Origin: Kordiimonas laminariae
GTDB lineage: Bacteria; Pseudomonadota; Alphaproteobacteria; Sphingomonadales; Kordiimonadaceae
NCBI RefSeq assembly: GCF_023008165.1
Contig: NZ_JAKQZA010000007.1
Location: 1 to 64,000, forward strand
Reading direction: 5' to 3'
Length of the DNA stretch: 64,000 nt
Position 1 is the first letter of the stretch. Every line of letters starts with the position of its first letter. Positions 42,360-51,606 of the stretch are shown in pieces. The notes beneath the pieces are model-generated. The model saw only the letters and a list, made by a program, of their open reading frames with translations, did no database searches and was not told the DNA's origin. The translations under genes were made by a program, and so were the position numbers.

Positions 42360-44390
42360 TTAAAATGTCGCCTGCAAGGTCACGCGAAGCTGCCTTGGTT
42401 CAAGCGGATGTGTGTGAAGATCTTCAACACCGGCTGCTTCACCTGGGAGACGACTTTCAAAGAAATAGCTAATATCCGGGTCTTTACTATCAAACAGGTT
42501 CAGGACCTCAACACCCAATTTGAAATTGCTGAAGCTATAATAACCACCCCAGTTTACTGTTGTTGTACTCTCTGATTTAACAGAACCGTCTTCAATAAGT
42601 GGCGCACCACCAAAATGACGAAGAATAAAGCTGGTGGAGATATTATCAGCAGGATCAATATCTACACCCGCACTAAACACACTTGGTACAGCATTCGGAA
42701 TACGGTCCTCAGCTACACCGCCACGGAAGCGAGCACGAGTGTAGGCATAGGATGCATGCATATTCAGCCAGTCTGCTGCCTGCCAGAACACGCTGGCTTC
42801 TACACCAAATCGGCGTGTGCCATCATTCACTTCTGTTGTGCCAGCATCGCCCACGAACACAAGTTCAGAATCAAGGTTTAGCCAAAAACCAACTAAAGCT
42901 GCTTTAAATCTTTCTGTTTCATAGCGTGCGCCAATTTCAGCACCACGTGATTTCACATAAAGCGGTACAGCATCAACTGCGTCGCCAGTAACAGGGTCCA
43001 CATTAATTGTACCGCCACGGGCGTCATTAGAATGGAAACCTTCGCCGTAGTTAGCATACAATTCAATCTCTGGAGCAACACGCCACGCCAGAGAAGCTGA
43101 AGGCGATACGATTGTATCAGTTTCCGTACCACTGTTTTCGTTAATCGTTGCATTTACATCTACAGCGATATGATCCAGCCTTGCGCCTGTTTCAAACCTT
43201 ACATTCTCCGCAAGCTCGAACTGAGCCTTAGCGAAACCTGCATAACTGGTTGAAGAAACTTCATCATCACGAATAAGCGTGTGGCGAACCCTACCTTCAG
43301 TACCGTAAAGCCCAACAGCACCAATATCATCATGCCTGATATCTGCACCTACCGTAAACTTAACTGGTACAGGCGCATCCAAATGCCAGTGGCGCTGAAT
43401 ATTACCGCCAAAGATGGAGCGGTCATCAAACTGCTCAAATTCATCACCACGCACTGAGTCATTCAGAAAATATGTGAAGTTAGAAAAAAGGTTGAAGCTA
43501 TAGTTGACATAATAGGCAGAAAAACTTGTATCTTCTGTTGCAACATTCGCTGTAATGGCAAAGCGCTCGGTATTACCGCCCAAGTCTTCATCAAGCGTAC
43601 CCAAACGGCCAATTAAACCACTTTCTACCGCGCGGTTAGCGACCTGATCTGTAGCGTTCCAGCTAGCATCATAATAGTTGAAACCAACATTCCAACGAAG
43701 ATCGTCAGAAGTGCCGGAAAGTTTTGCAAATGCATTCAACTTTTCAAGATCTTCTTCACGTTCGAATGGGCTATCATACAGGTTACCTTCAATTGCTGTA
43801 AGCAAGTGAACATCTTCGGCAATATCAAAACTTGCCGCAACCAGGCCGCGCGCAAAACCATTTTCACCAAACGTTACGCTTGCGATATTTTTATCAAGTC
43901 GATTGTAGGTGGAAATGGAAGAGCTACCCGCAGAACCAAAATCACCAACGTCAGTATGGTATGGCCCTTTTTTAAACTCCACGCGTTCAACAAGTTCAGG
44001 GATAATGAAATTCAGATCTGTGTACCCTTGGCCGTGACCGTGTGTACGCATATTGATTGGTGCACCATCAACGAATGTCGCGAAATCAGTGCCGTGATCA
44101 AGATTGAACCCACGAAGGAAAAACTGGTTTGCTTTACCAGTACCAGAGTGCTGGGTAGCCACAAGCCCAGGGATAACTTCAAGAATTTCCCCAACACGGG
44201 AAATTGGGCGATTTTTCAGATCATCGTAACCAACAAGCCCGCTTGAACCCGCTGTTACCTTACCAATGTTTTCGACATTACGCCCTTTAATCTCGATCAC
44301 TTCGATATCATCATCGACAGTATTGAAATTAACTTCGGCCATGGAAACCGTCGCCATCATAAACGACGGCGCAACTAAAAACTCAAACAT
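42360..44390 (-). CDS. TonB-dependent receptor
   Basis: 676 residues from MFEFLVAPSFMMATVSMAEV; GGGGG sits 6 bases before ATG 44390, favouring it over the longer frame. TonB-box region IEVIEIKGRNVENIG, plug with NRPISRVGEILEVIPGLVATQHSGTGKANQFFLRGFNLDHGTDFATFVDGAPINMRTHGHGQGYTDLNFIIPELVERVEFKKGPYHTDVGDFGSAG. The barrel ends RQLRVTLQATF with terminal Phe. The HGHGQG loop is typical of one receptor subgroup whose ligand is not known to me. The MBL hydrolase gene is 122 bases upstream, in the same direction. Confidence 0.92.
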   Translation of the reverse strand: MFEFLVAPSFMMATVSMAEVNFNTVDDDIEVIEIKGRNVENIGKVTAGSSGLVGYDDLKNRPISRVGEILEVIPGLVATQHSGTGKANQFFLRGFNLDHGTDFATFVDGAPINMRTHGHGQGYTDLNFIIPELVERVEFKKGPYHTDVGDFGSAGSSSISTYNRLDKNIASVTFGENGFARGLVAASFDIAEDVHLLTAIEGNLYDSPFEREEDLEKLNAFAKLSGTSDDLRWNVGFNYYDASWNATDQVANRAVESGLIGRLGTLDEDLGGNTERFAITANVATEDTSFSAYYVNYSFNLFSNFTYFLNDSVRGDEFEQFDDRSIFGGNIQRHWHLDAPVPVKFTVGADIRHDDIGAVGLYGTEGRVRHTLIRDDEVSSTSYAGFAKAQFELAENVRFETGARLDHIAVDVNATINENSGTETDTIVSPSASLAWRVAPEIELYANYGEGFHSNDARGGTINVDPVTGDAVDAVPLYVKSRGAEIGARYETERFKAALVGFWLNLDSELVFVGDAGTTEVNDGTRRFGVEASVFWQAADWLNMHASYAYTRARFRGGVAEDRIPNAVPSVFSAGVDIDPADNISTSFILRHFGGAPLIEDGSVKSESTTTVNWGGYYSFSNFKLGVEVLNLFDSKDPDISYFFESRLPGEAAGVEDLHTHPLEPRQLRVTLQATF

Positions 44391-44512
44391 ACTACCCCCA
44401 CTGAATTGCCCGAGCGGCATACCACCCGAGCTTTATTGCTGTGCAAAAATTTTGTGAGGAAACTACAAGCTTTTTCCGAACTTTCAAGATACGGCGTAGC
44501 AATTTTTCTAAG

Positions 44513-45628
44513 TTATTTAAGCTTTTGCCACCAACGATCCTGACTATAGCTATCCAGATAATCTAAAGTAATAACATGACCAAACTTTGGTATTATCAAT
44601 TCTATATTTTTCTGATCTGCCTCCACGAGCACACAGTCAAACGGTTCATACCATGTATGCATTGCCAGATTGAAAGTTCCGTTATGAACTGGCACCATAA
44701 AACGCCCATTTAAATCAACATGTGCCTGCACAGCTTGCTCTGGTGTCATATGGATATCAGGCCATAATTCATTATAGGCACCAACCTCCATAAAGGTGAT
44801 ATCAAACGGGCCAAGCTTTTCACCAATTCTTGCAAATTCCTTCGCATAACCGCCATCACCGCTATAGAAAATTTTATCACCACCGAAATCAAGCACCCAA
44901 GCAGTCCAGAGCGTGATATTACTATCCCCTACCCCTCGGCCTGAGAAATGCTGAGCTGGTACAGATGTAAGCTTGAGGCCTGCATGCTCTATACTCTCCC
45001 ACCACACCAACTCTTCGATACGGTTTTCATCAACACCCCAGGAAATGAGATCACCACTAATACCGAGCGGTACAAAATAGCGGTTTGTTTTCGCCTTTAA
45101 GGTTTGGATGGCCCCTTTATCTAAGTGATCATAGTGGTTATGGCTGATGATAATACCTTCGATTTCAGGCAATGCATCCATACTGATCGGCGCTTCATGA
45201 AAACGCTTGGGACCAAGAAAACTGAAGGGCGATGCACGTTCTGAAAACACCGGGTCAACAAGCCAGTATTTACCTGCGCCTTTTATCAGCAGGCTTGAAT
45301 GACCAAGCTTGATAATATGGGTTTTATTATCTGGCAGCGCATCCAACTGCGCTCGTGTTACTTTCTGAACTGGGATTGTAACAGTAGGCTCGTGGTCTGT
45401 TGTATCAAGTCCACGGTAGGCTGAGATAATCTTCCAGATATCGCCAGCGGCTTTTTTATTTTCATCAATATTGACGAACTTCTCACCATTGAATGCAGTA
45501 GATCGGGCAAGTTTATCTTCACCAATATTTTTTGCATTTATAGAATAAATCACGGCGGCTGCGATAACGATCAACAACACCAGAACAATCAAAATACCCT
45601 TTAACACTTTCAACACTGCCTTCTCCAT
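44513..45628 (-). CDS. Membrane-anchored metallo-beta-lactamase-fold hydrolase (UlaG/NAPE-PLD-like)
   Basis: 371 residues. One N-terminal helix (VLKGILIVLVLLIVIAAAVIYSI, ~8-30) anchors it. The MBL motif is SHNHYDHLD (HxHxDH), with further ligands in PAQHFSGRG, FYSGDGGY and PVHNGTF. LGHSSLLIKGAGKYWLVDPVFSERASPF is the beta-sheet start seen in NAPE-phospholipase D/UlaG relatives. Hydrolysis of a lipid phosphodiester or lactone in the periplasm is possible. It follows the RND gene by 73 bases that contain a strong hairpin. Confidence 0.85.
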   Translation of the reverse strand: MEKAVLKVLKGILIVLVLLIVIAAAVIYSINAKNIGEDKLARSTAFNGEKFVNIDENKKAAGDIWKIISAYRGLDTTDHEPTVTIPVQKVTRAQLDALPDNKTHIIKLGHSSLLIKGAGKYWLVDPVFSERASPFSFLGPKRFHEAPISMDALPEIEGIIISHNHYDHLDKGAIQTLKAKTNRYFVPLGISGDLISWGVDENRIEELVWWESIEHAGLKLTSVPAQHFSGRGVGDSNITLWTAWVLDFGGDKIFYSGDGGYAKEFARIGEKLGPFDITFMEVGAYNELWPDIHMTPEQAVQAHVDLNGRFMVPVHNGTFNLAMHTWYEPFDCVLVEADQKNIELIIPKFGHVITLDYLDSYSQDRWWQKLK

Positions 45629-45652
45629 CCCCCAATCTGGTTATTATAATTA

Positions 45653-45680
45653 GGCGCAGGCAGCCGAAGCCGCCCGCGCC
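45653..45680 (-). terminator. Strong 12-bp hairpin with UUCG tetraloop after the RND gene
   Basis: In the minus direction GGCGCGGGCGGC pairs with GCTGCCTGCGCC around TTCG, with every position paired (two G-T). It is followed by CTAATTATAA rather than a T-run. It may partly terminate the efflux operon or protect its 3' end while letting some transcription reach the MBL gene. Confidence 0.6.
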
Positions 45681-45701
45681 TTAAAAGTTATTGGTTGAGG
45701 T

Positions 45702-48700
45702 TTATTCAGCAGCTGCCGCAGCAACTGCTTTCTTCTTGCCTCTCCGGCTATGATGGCCAAACACCTTCAGATGCATCATAGAAAGCGCTGGAATTGTGAA
45801 AATCAACACTGATGTACCAATGATAATACCAAAGCCAAGAGATACCGCCGTTGGCACAAGGAACTGCGCCTGTACGCTTGTCTCAAGGATAATTGGTGTC
45901 ACACCAAGGAAGGTTGTTAATGTCGTAAGAAGGATCGCACGGAAACGTTCCAGCACACTTTCAACTACCGCTGTGTGGTACTCTTCACCTTCCGCAATAC
46001 GGTCATTGATGAAGCTAACTACCATCAAAGAGTTGTTGATAATCACACCACTAAGGCCGATCACACCAAACATGCTAAGAAGCGTCATATCCATACCAAG
46101 CAAGCCGTGACCAATAAGCGCGCCCATAAAGCCAAACGGGATCGCCATCATCACAATAACCGGCTGAGAGTATGACTTAAAACTCAGCGCAAGAAGCGTA
46201 TAGATCACCATCATCGCCATCATAAAGTTACGGGCAATAGCTGGAACCGTTTTAGCCTGTTCTTCCTGGTTACCAGAAAGCGTAATATGAAGGCCATCAA
46301 AGTTCTCAGCTTCACGTGGCAGGACCTCATTGAGGATATAGTTAGTCGCTTCACCTGCAGTAATCAGCGCAGTATCAACATACCCCGAAACCGTATAAAC
46401 ACGGCGCGAATTAATGCGGTTGATAGCCGCTGGTGCTGGTTCAATATTGATATCAGCAAGACTTGTTACTGGAATGAAGCCATCACCCACACGGATACGC
46501 AGGTTTTTCATTGCTTCAACAGAAAGGCGCTCCTGCTTCGGCAAGCGCACACGCACCTGAATTTCCTCACGATCACGCTGAACACGTGTTACTTCAGCAC
46601 CAAAGAAAGTTGCACGGATTTCACGAGCCAGATCTTCCTGTGAAATGCCATACGAACGCGCGAGAGGCTTCAATGAAATCTGCACTTCATCAGTTGTGCG
46701 GAAACGATCATCCCGCACATCATATACACCTGGCAACGATTTTAGCTCACGTACAATTTCAGCCACCGCTGATCTGGTATCGCTATCAAGGCGCGTACTA
46801 ACTTCAAGCTGAATTGGCGCACCAGGTGAGACCAGATCAGCCGTGAAAGTAAGTTTCTGCGCACCCGGGATTTCACCTACTTTTTCGCGCCATAGCTTCT
46901 CAAAATCGCTTGTTGAGAAATTACGAGAAGATGCATCTTTTAAGAGTAGTTCGATATAAGCCTTATTCGATGCAGCACCGCCATCTGTCGAAGGTGCCGC
47001 TGTAGCTGGTGCTACTGTACGGCCAAGCGATGTGAACACACCGCGGAGCGGATCATCATCCAGCTCAAAATCCTTCGCAGCTTCTTCAGCTGCTTTCGCA
47101 ATGTAATCCGCATAGCGAAGAGTTTGTTCTTTGGACGTTGCTTCAGATAGTTCAAGTTCTGCAGTGATATAATCGCCTTCCACCGCAGGGAAGAAAACCA
47201 CCTTCACAACACCACCTGTCAAAAGCGACATAGAACCCATAAAGATACCAAATGCCACAAGTACTGTTGCAAGTGGGTGGGCAGCAGTAGTTGTTACCGC
47301 ACGGCGAATTGGGCCCTCTGTAAACCTACGCAGACGAGACGCAAACCAGTTACGGAACGGATCAGCAATCTTGCGCGGTGAGAAACGACGCGGGCCTTCA
47401 ACACGCAGATGTGACAAGTGCTTGGGTAGGATGAAGAAACTATCAAACAGCGAAAGCACGAGCACACAAATCACAACAGCGGCAATTGGGCCAAGGAACT
47501 GCCCAAACGTACCCGGCAGGAACAGGAGCGGCACAAAAGCTACAATGGTTGTGGTCACAGAGAACAGAACGGGCGTCGATACACGGAGCACACCAATTTT
47601 CGCTGCTTCCTTGGGCGTTACACCTTGGTTGCGCCAAGTACCATGAATATTTTCACCCACCACAATCGCATCATCCACCACGATACCAATCGCGAGAATA
47701 AAGCCAAAAAGCGTAAGCATGTTGATGGTTACACCAAAGATGCTCATCAGTGTAAACGAACCAACGAAAGCCACGGTCACACCAAAAGCCACCCATCCCG
47801 CGATACGGATATCAAGAAATGCCATAAGAAGAAGGAACACAAGGATCAAACCAAGGATCGCGTTCTCAGAAAGCAGGCTCATACGCTGCTCAAGAATAGA
47901 CGCTTCATCGCGCCAGAAGGCAGTTTCTATACCTTCAGGAAGAACGCCCTGAATATCTTCAGCGAAATACCCACGCACAGCATTTGCCAGATCGAGAATC
48001 TGTTCATCACCCGTACGGAATACCGTTACAAACGTTGCAGGCTTACCTTTATAAATTGCCTGAATAGGGGCTTCGGAAATACCGTCGTTAATATCAGCTA
48101 CATCTTCAAGAAGGATCGGTGTACCTGTTTCACCAGAACCCAACACAACATTCCTGAACTGGTCGCCTGTCCGGCGTTCACCTGTTGAACGAACAAGAAG
48201 TTTCTGCCTGTTGTTTTCAATTTCACCACCCGATAGATCAAGGCTTTGCTCGCCAATACGATCAGAGATATTACCAAGGGATAAACCAAGAGATTGCAGT
48301 GTGTTTTCACTGATTGAGATATCGATCAAATATGGAGGTGCACCATTCACAGCTGCACGGGAGATTTCATCTAAATCAGTAAGGTCAGAGCGCACTCGTT
48401 CCGCAACACGCTTCAATTCCTCGACACTCTTATCACCATAGATAATCAACAGTGCAATAAGCTCGTCTTGCTCTGTATGAACCACTTGCGGGCGTTCAGA
48501 ACGTTGTGGGAATACAGTAATCCGGTTAATCTCTGTCTGGATATCATCCAGCATATCCGGAATGCTTTCACCGTCTTCAATATCTACCAGCACGCTAGCA
48601 ACACCTGTTGCTGCTAGGGCCGTGATTTTACGAACACCTTCCATACCCTCAAGGCGCTCTTCAATTGGCTTAACAATTGAAGTTTCCACCTCAGTCGGAG

Positions 48701-48866
48701 TTGCACCTGGATAAGGAACAGTGATTGTTACCCCCTGAATGATAATTTCAGGGAACAAGCGAGCATTCAGCGTCTGCAATGAAAGCAAACCCGCCATAAT
48801 CAATACAAAAGCAAAAAGTGTGGCAGCTACCCGGTTTTCGAGAGCGCCTTTGATTAAACCCTTCAT
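45702..48866 (-). CDS. RND-family efflux pump inner-membrane transporter
   Basis: 1054 residues, in the AcrB/MexF-like HAE1 size class. Two sets of helices: first at ~10-28 and ~335-480, second at ~525-550 and ~860-1030. Motifs GATPTEVETSIVKPIEERLEGMEGVRKITA, DDAIVVGENIH (with the proton-relay DD) and FGVIGLSGVIINNSLMVVSFI are the RND hallmarks. The protein ends in a Lys/Ala-rich tail. It lies 12 bases downstream of the membrane-fusion gene, with GGGAGCAAGGA before the ATG. No outer-membrane TolC gene is in the window, so it must borrow one. Confidence 0.94.
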   Translation of the reverse strand: MKGLIKGALENRVAATLFAFVLIMAGLLSLQTLNARLFPEIIIQGVTITVPYPGATPTEVETSIVKPIEERLEGMEGVRKITALAATGVASVLVDIEDGESIPDMLDDIQTEINRITVFPQRSERPQVVHTEQDELIALLIIYGDKSVEELKRVAERVRSDLTDLDEISRAAVNGAPPYLIDISISENTLQSLGLSLGNISDRIGEQSLDLSGGEIENNRQKLLVRSTGERRTGDQFRNVVLGSGETGTPILLEDVADINDGISEAPIQAIYKGKPATFVTVFRTGDEQILDLANAVRGYFAEDIQGVLPEGIETAFWRDEASILEQRMSLLSENAILGLILVFLLLMAFLDIRIAGWVAFGVTVAFVGSFTLMSIFGVTINMLTLFGFILAIGIVVDDAIVVGENIHGTWRNQGVTPKEAAKIGVLRVSTPVLFSVTTTIVAFVPLLFLPGTFGQFLGPIAAVVICVLVLSLFDSFFILPKHLSHLRVEGPRRFSPRKIADPFRNWFASRLRRFTEGPIRRAVTTTAAHPLATVLVAFGIFMGSMSLLTGGVVKVVFFPAVEGDYITAELELSEATSKEQTLRYADYIAKAAEEAAKDFELDDDPLRGVFTSLGRTVAPATAAPSTDGGAASNKAYIELLLKDASSRNFSTSDFEKLWREKVGEIPGAQKLTFTADLVSPGAPIQLEVSTRLDSDTRSAVAEIVRELKSLPGVYDVRDDRFRTTDEVQISLKPLARSYGISQEDLAREIRATFFGAEVTRVQRDREEIQVRVRLPKQERLSVEAMKNLRIRVGDGFIPVTSLADINIEPAPAAINRINSRRVYTVSGYVDTALITAGEATNYILNEVLPREAENFDGLHITLSGNQEEQAKTVPAIARNFMMAMMVIYTLLALSFKSYSQPVIVMMAIPFGFMGALIGHGLLGMDMTLLSMFGVIGLSGVIINNSLMVVSFINDRIAEGEEYHTAVVESVLERFRAILLTTLTTFLGVTPIILETSVQAQFLVPTAVSLGFGIIIGTSVLIFTIPALSMMHLKVFGHHSRRGKKKAVAAAAAE

Positions 48867-48878
48867 GGTCCTTGCTCC

Positions 48879-50072
48879 CTACTGCAATTGCGCAACAGCA
48901 GTTGAAGCAGCACGCACCTTAAGGCCTTCATGCTCTTCAGAAAGGATAGAAAGCACTAGCTGCTCGCCTTCCAGGCCGTCTGTAGACGCTACAAGCGCAT
49001 TTTCGCCTTCATGGTCAATCACCGTAATCAAACGTTTTGAAAGCTTGCTATCTTTCACCACCCATACATAGCTGTCTTTGCGCACAGCACCAACTGGCAC
49101 ACGCCATACCTGCTGATCAGCCTCAACAGCAATTTCAAGGGTCATGAAATCGTTCGCAAACACGCGGCCTGCGTTTTCAGCGCTAAAGGCTTCAGGAAAT
49201 ACAGCAACTACAAGAGCCGTACGTGACGCTGCATCAATGGATGGTGAAAACTGATCCACATAACCAGTTAATGTACCGGAACCTACCGAGCCTTCATTAG
49301 GCTTGGCAACGGCAACGAGTTTACTTTCAGCGAGGATTGAAAGCGCTCTCGTTACCGCTGCGGCCTTTCGGGGGGAAAGCCCTGCTACCAGTTCGCCGGC
49401 GCGTGTATCAAGAATACGAGCTAGCTCCTGCCCTGGTGAAACATAGGAATCCAGTGAAATATTTTCTGATGTTACAAGCGCAGGAAATGGCGCTTTAACG
49501 GTGGTCCGCTCCAGATTTTCCTGAGCACGAATAAGACTTGCTTTCGCCTGCGCAACACCAGCTTCTGCCGCAGCGAGATTAGCAACAGCCTGATCCCGTG
49601 ATGCTTCCGAAACAGCACCCGTTTTAACAAGATCAAGACGGCGCTCATTATCAAGGCGAGCCTGAACAAGGGAAGCTTCAGCGCTTGCAACACCTGCTTT
49701 AGAACGAGCTACCTCAGCTTCATAATCTGCTTTGTTGATCTGGAAGAATGTTTCGCCTTCAGCAAAACGGCCTCCAAGAACAAATTTAGGGTTCACATAA
49801 GTGATCTTACCGGCAACTTCACCAACAATAAGAAGGTTTTGGCGCGACTGAAGCCGACCTGGTGCTTCCACCACATATTTTCCATCTACCGCACTTGCCG
49901 TCATGGTTTCAACAAGCTGCCCTTTATCAACCGGGCGGTTTTGAGCCGCGGCATCTGCAACATTATTGCTGGCGCCTGCCGCCATCATAACAAAAACACC
50001 GCCCGCCAGTGCAACGAGACCGTAAACAAAAGAAAAACGGGAGGAGATAGATTTCTTTTCCACTTGTGGCAT
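48879..50072 (-). CDS. RND membrane-fusion protein (HlyD/AcrA-like)
   Basis: 397 residues from MPQVEKKSISSRF; GAGGG lies 4 bases before ATG 50072, while the frame's TTG at 50090 overlaps that site. Membrane helix/signal (FVYGLVALAGGVFVMMAAGA, ~14-33), lipoyl half VEAPGRLQSRQNLLIVGEVAGKITYVNPKF, an alpha-hairpin (~112-175, AEVARSKAGVASAEASLVQARLDNERR...) and the second half FPALVTSENISLDSYVSPGQELARI, then beta-barrel. It bridges pump and TolC. Confidence 0.92.
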   Translation of the reverse strand: MPQVEKKSISSRFSFVYGLVALAGGVFVMMAAGASNNVADAAAQNRPVDKGQLVETMTASAVDGKYVVEAPGRLQSRQNLLIVGEVAGKITYVNPKFVLGGRFAEGETFFQINKADYEAEVARSKAGVASAEASLVQARLDNERRLDLVKTGAVSEASRDQAVANLAAAEAGVAQAKASLIRAQENLERTTVKAPFPALVTSENISLDSYVSPGQELARILDTRAGELVAGLSPRKAAAVTRALSILAESKLVAVAKPNEGSVGSGTLTGYVDQFSPSIDAASRTALVVAVFPEAFSAENAGRVFANDFMTLEIAVEADQQVWRVPVGAVRKDSYVWVVKDSKLSKRLITVIDHEGENALVASTDGLEGEQLVLSILSEEHEGLKVRAASTAVAQLQ

Positions 50073-50199
50073 AGCGCCCTCTCTACTCAATATTCAAACA
50101 TTCATAACCTGCTCAAGAGCACTCATAATGAGCACTCTGAACAACATTCCGTTGGCTTTCGCCATATGTACGGTGAGCTTGTTACCCTCTTTATCGGGG

Positions 50200-50823
50200 C
50201 TATATCTCACTCGCTTCGTCGCAACTCGGGTTCATTACCTGGGTATAAACATCAAGGCTTTCGTTAACCTCACACGGCTCCCCCCGTGGCAAAAGCGTGT
50301 TTATTACCTGTGCAACACCTTCCATGTAGGAGCGCAAATCTTCACCCCAATGGAATAACCCTTTAGATGCCATCTCAATGGTGAAGAGAATATTGAAGGC
50401 TTCATCTTTGCTTGAGCAAAGCCCTTCTCTCAGCAGCATTTCAATGCCTGCTTCCGTATATTCTTCCTCCATTGCTCTGGCGTGGTCTTTCATTTCAGCA
50501 TTGGCAAAAGCAATCACCTCGAAACTATGCGGTGAAGACCGCATACGTTCGATATGTTGCCCGCCCCAGCAAAAACAGCTTTGAAGCAGTCTTTCTTTTG
50601 GCGAAAGCCCTTTGATACTAAGAGATGCTATCGCAGCCTCTTTCGAGCTTCTCATGCCAAACTCAATGACAGACCGAAACAGGTCTTTCTTATTGCGGTA
50701 GCGTTTGTAAATCGCCTGCCGGGACATACCAACAGCCGCTGCTACATCATCCATTGAAGCTTTTTTAAAACCGTAACGGATGAACACATCCATCGCATTT
50801 ATAAGTAAAAGATCTTGTTCCAT
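50200..50823 (-). CDS. TetR-family regulator of the efflux operon
   Basis: 207 residues: helix-turn-helix MDVFIRYGFKKASMDDVAAAVGMSRQAIYKRYRNKKDLFRSVI (10-52), then a helical ligand domain. It stands 127 bases upstream of the fusion-protein gene in the same direction. No Shine-Dalgarno is seen before ATG 50823 because a 38-bp palindrome ends only 3 bases upstream. That suggests either a short leader or a downstream start. Its likely target is that palindrome. Confidence 0.9.
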   Translation of the reverse strand: MEQDLLLINAMDVFIRYGFKKASMDDVAAAVGMSRQAIYKRYRNKKDLFRSVIEFGMRSSKEAAIASLSIKGLSPKERLLQSCFCWGGQHIERMRSSPHSFEVIAFANAEMKDHARAMEEEYTEAGIEMLLREGLCSSKDEAFNILFTIEMASKGLFHWGEDLRSYMEGVAQVINTLLPRGEPCEVNESLDVYTQVMNPSCDEASEI

Positions 50824-50826
50824 GAG

Positions 50827-50864
50827 ACGTAGTTGACAAAAACTCGTAAGTTTGTCAACTACGT
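50827..50864. promoter_or_regulatory. 38-bp near-perfect palindrome, probable TetR operator
   Basis: ACGTAGTTGACAAA (50827-50840) and TTTGTCAACTACGT (50851-50864) are 14-bp perfect inverted arms around AACTCGTAAG, whose own AACT/AG(T)T ends extend the symmetry. It lies directly upstream of the TetR gene. A related TTGACAATTTTGT half follows at 50870. This length and symmetry fit two TetR dimers bound to one site. Confidence 0.8.
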
Positions 50865-51156
50865 AAACATTGACAATTTTGTAAATAAGCGGCGAGCACT
50901 AGGTAAAGCTATATAATTAATAGAAAAAACTACATCACGCTGCACAGTATTTAAGAACCATTCTTAATATAAGGCAAATCTGTACAATCTGATTGTCTCG
51001 AAAAATGACGACTCAGATCACCCCCTCTAGCTTTATTAGCTAGTTTTTGAGCTGGTAATTTTTTGTTAACACTTAAATCTTACAAAATTTGTCATAATTA
51101 GTGATCCACCACTGTACAAATACGTAAAAGGCGTTGGGGGCCCGTGGGAGAGAGTT
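50865..51156 (+). other. AT-rich control region upstream of the BLUF gene
   Basis: No gene fits. It contains a perfect 7-bp inverted repeat TTAAGAA-CCA-TTCTTAA (50951-50967) and a small hairpin CTAGCT/AGCTAG followed by TTTTT (51027-51048) that could be a weak terminator or attenuator. The end carries GGGAGAGAG, the ribosome-binding site of the BLUF gene. Confidence 0.45.
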
Positions 51157-51606
51157 ATGCCAAATTCCTTGATACAGCTTACTTACGCAAGCAAAGTGAA
51201 CCGCTCAACCGAGCTGGATATGGAGCAATTGCTCCAGTCCGCTAGAAAACGTAATAAAGCCGAAAATGTTACTGGTGCCCTATGGCTCCACGGTAAGTAT
51301 TTCGTGCAAATTCTTGAAGGGCAGCGCAGGAAAGTAAGTAACATCTTCTGCAATCATATCTGCGCCGACCACCGACATGGCGCCATTGATCTTATCAGTG
51401 TCAACCGTATTGACACGCGTACATTCCATGATTGGTCTATGGCTTTCCTTGGGGATAGCATGAGCAACCAACAGCTAATCCTGAAATACAGTAGTCAGGA
51501 TAAATTTGATCCCTCTATTATGGACCAAAAGAATATCCTGCCGCTTATGTATAAGATGGCTGAAAAACAGCAACTTACTGCAACTGGCTTTTCCGGTACT
51601 CACTAG
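51157..51606 (+). CDS. BLUF-domain blue-light photoreceptor
   Basis: 149 residues, the first ~100 forming the flavin-binding BLUF domain: SLIQLTYASKV (Tyr that hydrogen-bonds the flavin network), LLQSARKRNKAENVTGALWLHGKYFVQILEG (Asn and the key Gln in VQILEG), a HRHGAID segment and FHDWSMAFLG (WSM motif with Trp/Met that switch on light). All FAD-contact residues appear present. No output domain is attached, so it is a short BLUF protein that signals by protein contact. The 3' end overlaps the convergent AraC-type regulator gene by 32 bases. Confidence 0.9.
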   Translation: MPNSLIQLTYASKVNRSTELDMEQLLQSARKRNKAENVTGALWLHGKYFVQILEGQRRKVSNIFCNHICADHRHGAIDLISVNRIDTRTFHDWSMAFLGDSMSNQQLILKYSSQDKFDPSIMDQKNILPLMYKMAEKQQLTATGFSGTH

